A DNA stretch of 64,000 nt from NCBI GenBank assembly GCA_963971425.1, contig OZ020518.1, positions 16,558,990 to 16,622,989 of the forward strand, in the 5' to 3' direction. Shown here in pieces: positions 57,979-64,000 of the stretch. How positions within the stretch are numbered: the first letter of the stretch is position 1; each line of letters begins with the position of its first letter. The translations under genes were made by a program, and so were the position numbers. This DNA is from Bryoerythrophyllum caledonicum (Eukaryota > Streptophyta > Bryopsida > Pottiales > Pottiaceae). The notes beneath the pieces were generated by a model. The model saw nothing but the letters and a program-made list of their open reading frames with translations. It made no database searches and was not told where the DNA came from.

Positions 57979-58005
57979 ACGCCGGTTCCCTTCGGGAACC
58001 GGCGT
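57979..58005 (-). other. 3'-terminal hairpin of the LINE
   Basis: ACGCCGGTTCCC, a 3-base loop (GAA on the minus strand), then the exact inverse arm: a 12-bp GC-rich perfect stem directly before the TTC-repeat tail. Likely recognised by the LINE reverse transcriptase at priming (inference from other LINEs). Confidence 0.85.
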
Positions 58006-58216
58006 GAATAAAGTGTCTGTTCGTTCCATTGCTAAGACCATGCCCACCGGACAAGGAATTAGCGAACTGGAACTACTTCCCCCTTTCGATGGTAGACACT
58101 ATGTAACGAGTAGCCAGAAACCAACCGACAACGACCAACCACGACCAAACTAACTAAACAACAAAAAACAAAACCAAACAGGCAGCCAATCAGGAAGAGA
58201 CAGAGTGGCGAAGTTC

Positions 58217-61200
58217 CTAAGGGGGGTCTTGCCTATCAGGGAGGACTTGGTTGTTTTCGATTTTGCGTTTATGCAGTAAAATAGACATGGCATGTTGAAT
58301 AGCAATGGTGTTGATATTTTTAAAGGTAGTTTTAATTGTATCAATGGGTATCTTGAAGGTATCTTCGAGAGTTTTCATAGATGGGATAAAGGTGGTGGCA
58401 CGAGCTCCGGATGTGATAACAATAAGGGGGTCCACATTCCAGCCGAGGGCAATGATGTCGTCTATGAGGGGTTGGTATTTATCTATTTTGTTTTGTATTG
58501 TTTCCGGGGAGAATCTATCGTTGCAATATGTAAATTCGATGAATTGAATGGTGTAGTCTTGGTTGATGTTCTCGGGTGGTGGGTCGTTGTATGGTAAACC
58601 TTTGACACAAAGAATGTCCGGTTTGAGCCTAGCGTTGCAATGACATCTTTGGGTCATACATGAGCATGGAAGTAGCCATGGGGGGACCGTGTTTTCTTGT
58701 GGATTGCTATTAAAAGTGCCGGCGTTCATAAGTATGAAACATCTCGATTTATTGTAGGAGGTGATTAGTTTTCGGACTTCCCATACCGCTTTGTTATGTC
58801 TTTTAACAATTAGAGAGTGTATGTGGTGGTTTTGGCATTTGAGTAGCACATGTAGCCATGTGTCGGGGTCCGTTGAGGGGCATATGGGGCATGTTATGGA
58901 TGGGAATCTTTCTATTCCAAGGAAGAGTTGCTTGCGAGCGTTTCCCATGTATTGACCCGTACGGAATTTGATGAGGCACGTTATTTGTGAGTCTGAGATG
59001 ATGGGGTTTTTCCAAAAGTTTGTAGAGAGTTCATTGTCTATGTCGTTATTGTTAGTCCATTTCTCTATGTTAGGAATATTTTCTGAGATTGTATCCAGGT
59101 TGTTGTAGAGGTCTTGTTTTTTGAGATATTTGCCCAGAAATCTAATTGGGCCTTTGTCGGGGGTATCTTCTTTGGAAGGCCAATCTTCTTTTTGAAAGTA
59201 GTATGGGGTGGCATGAGCATGTTCGTGAGGGTCTTTGGCTTTTTTGTGTGTTTTTTCTCGGCCTTCTTTTGCAAGTTTGTCTGCTTGTTCGTTGCCATCA
59301 ATGTTGGCATGGGCTCTGACTTTGTGAAGGGTTGTGATTTGTGTACGTTTTTGTAACATTTGTACCATTGATGTTAGTATGGTTTGGTCGGGGTGACTGT
59401 TGTGAAGGGTTGGGTGTGTTATTTGAGTGTTTAGTAGGTAGAGTGCATTTATGCAATCGGTGAATATATGTGCAGGTTCATTTTTGTATTTTGTTGTGAT
59501 GATTTGTAGTGTTTTGTGAATGGCCATGAGTTCTCCTCTAAGCATATTTTGTAGTCCATGGAGTCTTTTGGCTAGTTTAATTTCTTTGGTAGAATTATAT
59601 ATGCCATAGCCAGCTTTTTCTCTTCGCCAAGAGCCCGGGCTAATTTGTTCCGGTGGTTTAAAGGAGCCGTCGGTGTAATAACTGTATGCGGGGTTAAATT
59701 TTGGTGTGGTATGAGCTGGGTAGTCTGGGAGAGGGGGAGGTATGACGGAGTAGTTTAATGTGTTGTTGTCATAGTTTAATTTTGACCAATTTTTACTTTT
59801 GTTTACGGGGGTTTGTATGGGTGTTGGTGGGGCCGGTTTTGTGTATGGTCGTTGTATGTCTAGATTGTCTGTTATGGAGGTAAGTTCCGCAAGTTGTTCT
59901 AGGGAGCCCAGGTTTTGATTTTGATGATGGACGCATAGTATTTGTAATGTAAATGGCTCTATTCGGGGTTTTTTTAGCTCGGGTGGGATATTAGGTTCTT
60001 CGTATGGTATTGTGTCTGCTTCGAATAATGCAATGATGTGGGAATCTGGGAATGGGTTTGAATGTTGGTTGTTGTTTTGGTACCAATTATTTTTCGGTGT
60101 GACGATGATTGTTTTTGTGTTATTTGGATCGTGTTTGGCGGCAAGTCTAGCCCAATGTATGGCTTGTTCTATGTCTTCCTCGTTGTGGGGGTGAGCTATT
60201 CCATTTCCGATCCATTTGTGTTCAAAGGCCTTGCCTAGGGATCCAAATATTTTGTCTCTTTCGTACGGTGAGTAGAATTTATTTAGTTTGGTAGGACATG
60301 TGATCGGGGAGGAAAAGTATGAGTGTTCGATGTTAAAGGATGATATTAGTGAGTCTAAAATGGGGGTGGGTATTGTGTATTGCGCATTTTTGAGGGGGTC
60401 AGTTTTTGGTATTCGATATTTATATCTTTGGTAAAGCCATATTAGTTCGGTTTCAAAGGGTTGGGTTGTTGGTTCAATGTTTGTAGGGGATTGTAATTTT
60501 GTATGATATTGGTTCCATAACCATTGGAGCCGGGTAATGGGTATGGTGTGTAAATGTCGGCCGTTTTCTTCGTATAGATGTGCTTGATTGTTATTTATTT
60601 GAATTGTGTTTGAGGATGTAAGGATATCATTTTCGGGGTTGCATTCTGTTGTGTAGATGTTTAAGAGTGGGATAATTATGGGTGGCGTTACGGACCTTGA
60701 GTCTGAGGATTGTTCTTGTGGATGGTGGGCAAGGATGATATCTGAGTATATTTTGTTTTGGATCTTTAGGTAGTATTGTTTTAATTTTTCAGTGTTATGT
60801 GTGGAGGTATTGGTGTCATGCCGTGGAAAAAGGTCTCTTTGGGGGAGCCATTTATTGTATGTATTATCATTGTGTTGCCATTGGCATAGATATTTTGTGT
60901 AGGTATTTTGTATGTTATTTGTGTCTGTGTGTTGGATATGTTTATGGTTTATGATATTATTAATGGGGTATTTGGTAGGGTTTTTGGGGATGTATGTTGG
61001 GGGGCGGGGGTGGTATGTATGTGGAGGGTTAGGGGGATTGGTTGGTGTGAGAATATTTCTTGGAATGATGTTATTGTTGAAGGTGATGAATGGATCTTTA
61101 AGTGTATGAGAGTATGGGTGTATGTTGCAAGGAGTATGACATATAGTGGGGCATGTTATGTGGCAAAATAGTTGTTTAGCAACACTTAGGGCACTCTTTA

Positions 61201-64000
61201 TTAGTTTAGATGGGGTGAAGTGGTAGGTTTTGAAGTCCTCATTGTTCATGATGTGTGTACCGTTAGGTAAGGTAATTTGGTTTAGTTCAAAAATATTTTT
61301 TGAGAGGAGTTTTTGTAGAAGCTTTTGGGAGAGTTGGGCATTGAGTGTGTTATGATTTAATGTTTCTTGGCGCCATAGTATTTCTAGTGTTGTGGGATTA
61401 GTGAGGAAGTTTGGGAGCGTACTTTTAAGGTGGGCTTTAGCTGTATGTTTTAATAAGAAGAATGTTCGTGTTATTGGTGATCTTATGCAGTCACTTTTTT
61501 TAATTCTCGGTATGTTTTCAGCGCCACCATATTGGGCAAGGACATAGTGAGTTAATCCATTATATATTTTCCCAAGTCTTCCTTTATCGTTTAGAGCATT
61601 TTGCAGTTGTTCGCCTATACATCGGAGGTATGCGTTTTTGAGGGAGAAAGCTTCAAGTCCAAATAGGTTATGTGGTAGTTGGGTTATTGCGTTTGACATA
61701 CATTTTGGTAATCCACATATGGTTTTTTGTATGACTATTATTTTTTTATCAAGTTTTTTGATAGCTGGCATAGAGTATGGTACACCGTAGAAACTGTATG
61801 CCACACCTGGGCGTAGTACGGTATCAACCATTTTTATTTTTTGTTTCATGGTGGCTGGGCATGTTGTTAGTTCTTTGCATTGTTTGATGAGCTTTGTGGT
61901 TGTAGTGTGGATTTGGATTTTCCATTTTAGTGAGGGAACAAGATTTGTACCTAGGTATATGTATGGTTCGTTTTGGTGTAGTATAGGGATTGGTTGGTTG
62001 CGGTAGTTGATGTTAGAGGTTTGCATTAGGGCTTTGAAAGTGGTAGGGTTCAATTTAGATTTGTTTGGGCATCCGGTAGCGGCACATTTTGGAACTCCCA
62101 CATCCATGCCAGCCCATCTACAATATCTATCAATTTTATGGAGTTGTATTTGGATTGATTTGATTTTGTTAGTTATGGTGGCTAGGTCATATGCGTATGC
62201 GGCGGAGTTTATTGTGACTTGTGATGTGCCGAAAGTATATCCATTATTGCCTCTTTCTAGCCATCTAAGTAGTGGTTCTAAAAATATAATAAATAAGTAT
62301 GGGCTAAGGATGTCCTCTTGTATAGTTCCTCTTTGGATGGGTATAGGTTTTGTTTTCCCAAAGTGTTCGCCGATATAGCAAGTAGATGATTGGGAATGGA
62401 TGTTTCCAACAAGTGTAGTTGCCTCTTTTGGATAGCCAAGGTCTGACATTATTGCTAGAAGTCTGGCATGATCAATTGAGCCAAAGGCATTTTTGAAGTC
62501 CACGTATAGTATGTATATATCTTGGTTAGTAAATTTTGCGTCTTCTAATGCGGCTATTATAGTTTGTATTTGCCGTGCGGTACTTCTCTCCGCTCTAAAT
62601 CCTTCTTGACTATCATGTAGGATTTTGAATTTTTCGCCGTATGAGGATAGTATGTGGGTGAGTGTACTGGTAAAAAGCTTATATATTGTGTTAGCTAGTG
62701 CAATTGGTCTATGATTGGGTAGCATGGATGGATCGTCTTTTTTGTATAGTAGAATTGTTGCACTTGTTTTCCATGAATTTGGTATTTGTTTTTGTTTATA
62801 GCAGTGAGAAAAGAATAGGAATAGTAGTTTATGAAATCTTGGAGGCATGTTTTTCAGTATTGAATTTGGTATGCGGTCTGGGCTTGGGGCTTTATTATTT
62901 CCAAGATTTTGGAGGCATGTGTCGTATGTGGCTCTGTTGAGGTATTTATGAAGTGGAATTTCTGGTTCGCCCCGTTTGTCAAGGGTATATCCGTCCAGGT
63001 CGTGCCAAGGGTATTGGCGTATTGCACATGTGCATTCTATTGTATGTTGTGGCTGGTAATTACATGTTGGTACTGTTGGTCTATTGGTTTTTGTTTGTTG
63101 GTTGAATATTTCATTCGCAATGTCTTCGGGGCTAGTTAGAATATTATTATATTGATCTTTGATACAATCCATTGGTGGGGATTCAAGGTTTTTAAAGACT
63201 TTTTTGTTAATTTTTTTGGGGCTGATTTCGTATAGTTGTCTGTATTTTGAGATGGCTTTTTTAATGTTTTTTTTTGTGTATTTTGTGATTATTTTCCGGG
63301 CTTGTATGTTGGCATTTTTTGCAATTATCGCGATATCTTTTATCCATGTAAGGTGGGGAAGGTCCGGAGGCGGCGGGGTAGGGATTTGGATGTGTTGTAT
63401 ATTTAGTAGTTCGTTGTGTATGGGGTGGTTATGCCATTGAGGGTTGTTTTTTACAATTCTAATGGTTTTACGTATGATATGGTATGTGGTTAAGTGTTGT
63501 TTCCAAGTTTTAGAAAGTTTGCGGGGTAGATACCCGCCTTGTTGAGAGGTTCTGTTTGTCATTTGGGGTATTGGGTGTGCTCTACAAGTTTGTTCTAGTG
63601 TATCAGAGATTTTATTGATGAGTTTGTCTAGAGAGTGGCATGCTTCTTGCCATTGTGCTTGTGTTAATTGGCTATTGTTTTCAAGAGTGTTTATGAGGGA
63701 GTCTATTTGTACGGTGTTTTCCTCGAAGAATTTTGTGTTGAATTTTTCTATGTTGGTTTTTGGGATGGGGTTGAGTATGCGTATAGTGTCTTTGTTTGGG
63801 ATTGTAGGAGTTCTACTAATTAGTGTGTTATTTGGGATGTGCAGTTGTACGGGTGAATGATCCGAATTGAGAATAATATCTTTGTTTGTTGTGGAGGTGT
63901 ATTGTGTGTTGTTGTTTGTATTTATATAGAATCCATCTATTAGACTCCAATCACTATAATTGTAGCCACCTTGTCTAGAGAATTGTGTATCGGTATTGAT
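58217..64000 (-). CDS. LINE polyprotein: APE tail, RT, RNase H, zinc finger, restriction-like endonuclease
   Basis: The frame is open from the window edge (146 codons upstream of the ATG at 63,562) to the stop at 58,217. Numbering from that ATG, residues run to 1,781. Upstream, IDGFYIN and NSDHSPVQLHI match the end of an AP-type endonuclease. RT lies at about 230-520: motif A LYVDFKNAFGSIDH, RGTIQEDILSPYLF, and motif C AYAYDLA (Tyr458 for the expected Asp). RNase H lies at about 1290-1430 with YTDGS (Asp1298), GELMAI, FTDCINAL and VRAHANIDGNEQADKLA. A CPIC-x-H-x-C finger starts at 1558, followed by VKRHNKAV. A PD-(D/E)XK-like block follows: KPDILCV (Asp1649), FIEFTY (Glu1676) and KIDKYQPLI, as in restriction-like endonucleases of R2/Dong-type LINEs. 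Having both endonucleases fits the Dualen/RandI clade. Confidence 0.85.
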   Translation of the reverse strand: MNTDTQFSRQGGYNYSDWSLIDGFYINTNNNTQYTSTTNKDIILNSDHSPVQLHIPNNTLISRTPTIPNKDTIRILNPIPKTNIEKFNTKFFEENTVQIDSLINTLENNSQLTQAQWQEACHSLDKLINKISDTLEQTCRAHPIPQMTNRTSQQGGYLPRKLSKTWKQHLTTYHIIRKTIRIVKNNPQWHNHPIHNELLNIQHIQIPTPPPPDLPHLTWIKDIAIIAKNANIQARKIITKYTKKNIKKAISKYRQLYEISPKKINKKVFKNLESPPMDCIKDQYNNILTSPEDIANEIFNQQTKTNRPTVPTCNYQPQHTIECTCAIRQYPWHDLDGYTLDKRGEPEIPLHKYLNRATYDTCLQNLGNNKAPSPDRIPNSILKNMPPRFHKLLFLFFSHCYKQKQIPNSWKTSATILLYKKDDPSMLPNHRPIALANTIYKLFTSTLTHILSSYGEKFKILHDSQEGFRAERSTARQIQTIIAALEDAKFTNQDIYILYVDFKNAFGSIDHARLLAIMSDLGYPKEATTLVGNIHSQSSTCYIGEHFGKTKPIPIQRGTIQEDILSPYLFIIFLEPLLRWLERGNNGYTFGTSQVTINSAAYAYDLATITNKIKSIQIQLHKIDRYCRWAGMDVGVPKCAATGCPNKSKLNPTTFKALMQTSNINYRNQPIPILHQNEPYIYLGTNLVPSLKWKIQIHTTTTKLIKQCKELTTCPATMKQKIKMVDTVLRPGVAYSFYGVPYSMPAIKKLDKKIIVIQKTICGLPKCMSNAITQLPHNLFGLEAFSLKNAYLRCIGEQLQNALNDKGRLGKIYNGLTHYVLAQYGGAENIPRIKKSDCIRSPITRTFFLLKHTAKAHLKSTLPNFLTNPTTLEILWRQETLNHNTLNAQLSQKLLQKLLSKNIFELNQITLPNGTHIMNNEDFKTYHFTPSKLIKSALSVAKQLFCHITCPTICHTPCNIHPYSHTLKDPFITFNNNIIPRNILTPTNPPNPPHTYHPRPPTYIPKNPTKYPINNIINHKHIQHTDTNNIQNTYTKYLCQWQHNDNTYNKWLPQRDLFPRHDTNTSTHNTEKLKQYYLKIQNKIYSDIILAHHPQEQSSDSRSVTPPIIIPLLNIYTTECNPENDILTSSNTIQINNNQAHLYEENGRHLHTIPITRLQWLWNQYHTKLQSPTNIEPTTQPFETELIWLYQRYKYRIPKTDPLKNAQYTIPTPILDSLISSFNIEHSYFSSPITCPTKLNKFYSPYERDKIFGSLGKAFEHKWIGNGIAHPHNEEDIEQAIHWARLAAKHDPNNTKTIIVTPKNNWYQNNNQHSNPFPDSHIIALFEADTIPYEEPNIPPELKKPRIEPFTLQILCVHHQNQNLGSLEQLAELTSITDNLDIQRPYTKPAPPTPIQTPVNKSKNWSKLNYDNNTLNYSVIPPPLPDYPAHTTPKFNPAYSYYTDGSFKPPEQISPGSWRREKAGYGIYNSTKEIKLAKRLHGLQNMLRGELMAIHKTLQIITTKYKNEPAHIFTDCINALYLLNTQITHPTLHNSHPDQTILTSMVQMLQKRTQITTLHKVRAHANIDGNEQADKLAKEGREKTHKKAKDPHEHAHATPYYFQKEDWPSKEDTPDKGPIRFLGKYLKKQDLYNNLDTISENIPNIEKWTNNNDIDNELSTNFWKNPIISDSQITCLIKFRTGQYMGNARKQLFLGIERFPSITCPICPSTDPDTWLHVLLKCQNHHIHSLIVKRHNKAVWEVRKLITSYNKSRCFILMNAGTFNSNPQENTVPPWLLPCSCMTQRCHCNARLKPDILCVKGLPYNDPPPENINQDYTIQFIEFTYCNDRFSPETIQNKIDKYQPLIDDIIALGWNVDPLIVITSGARATTFIPSMKTLEDTFKIPIDTIKTTFKNINTIAIQHAMSILLHKRKIENNQVLPDRQDPP

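Larger units (their letters stand above)
57966..64000 (-). mobile_element. LINE (non-LTR retrotransposon), 3' end in view, 5' end beyond window
   Basis: On the minus strand the element runs from beyond 64,000 to a 3' end at about 57,966. There a 27-nt hairpin (58,005-57,979) is followed by a (TTC)n tail. One giant open frame fills it. The 3' hairpin plus short-repeat tail instead of poly(A) is known for several LINE clades. The coding strand is very A/C-rich and G-poor. The 5' end and target duplication cannot be seen. Confidence 0.85.

Noticed and set aside
58761..63860. Numerous plus-strand frames rich in Val, Phe and Cys
   Set aside because: They are shadows of the G/T-rich strand opposite the LINE coding frame.

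Overview
The window looks like nuclear DNA of a land plant, more likely a bryophyte or other non-seed lineage than a flowering plant. Evidence: intron-rich genes with GT-AG splice sites, a PSTAIRE cyclin-dependent kinase of plant CDKA type, a CHD3/PICKLE-class chromatin remodeller, a plastid rhodanese of the STR10 type, a dirigent protein and a MATE transporter exon. The species cannot be fixed from sequence alone.

Layout. 1-15 kb is AT-rich and repeat-dense. It holds TTAA-bounded short elements, a foldback-like array enclosing a dead Tc1 transposase, a frameshifted pogo/Tigger-type transposase and a GGGAAC-rich minisatellite. 15.6-34.4 kb is the gene island: Tudor-domain exons followed by a CHD remodeller (+), then CDKA (-), STR10 (-) and a small DnaJ-type zinc-finger gene (+) that is head-to-head with STR10. 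34.8-37.0 kb is a complete Tc1/mariner element with an open DD34E transposase. 37-40 kb holds tandem repeats and MITEs. 40,547-50,908 is a complete 10.36-kb Mutator-like element (MULE) with two identical 310-bp terminal inverted repeats, a 9-bp target duplication, a ULP1-type protease gene (+) and a MULE transposase gene (-) facing each other. 51.8-54.1 kb has a dirigent gene and an orphan MATE exon followed at once by a Tourist-like MITE. 56.3-57.4 kb is a Ty3/gypsy relic. From 57,966 to the right edge runs a very long LINE on the minus strand.

Most notable: the LINE appears to carry both an AP-type endonuclease (its tail is in view) and a C-terminal restriction-like endonuclease, as in the algal Dualen/RandI group. 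Its frame is open throughout, yet one reverse-transcriptase catalytic aspartate is a tyrosine. The MULE also looks very young but has one in-frame stop in its transposase. Among cellular genes, CDKA has methionine in place of inhibitory Thr14, and the CHD protein carries an unusual repeated SLEDVLRQTGS motif and a suspicious in-frame stop.

Splice sites were placed by eye from GT/AG signals, frame and family conservation. Exons of CDKA, STR10, the zinc-finger gene, both MULE genes and the CHD gene from 17,010 onward all join in frame.
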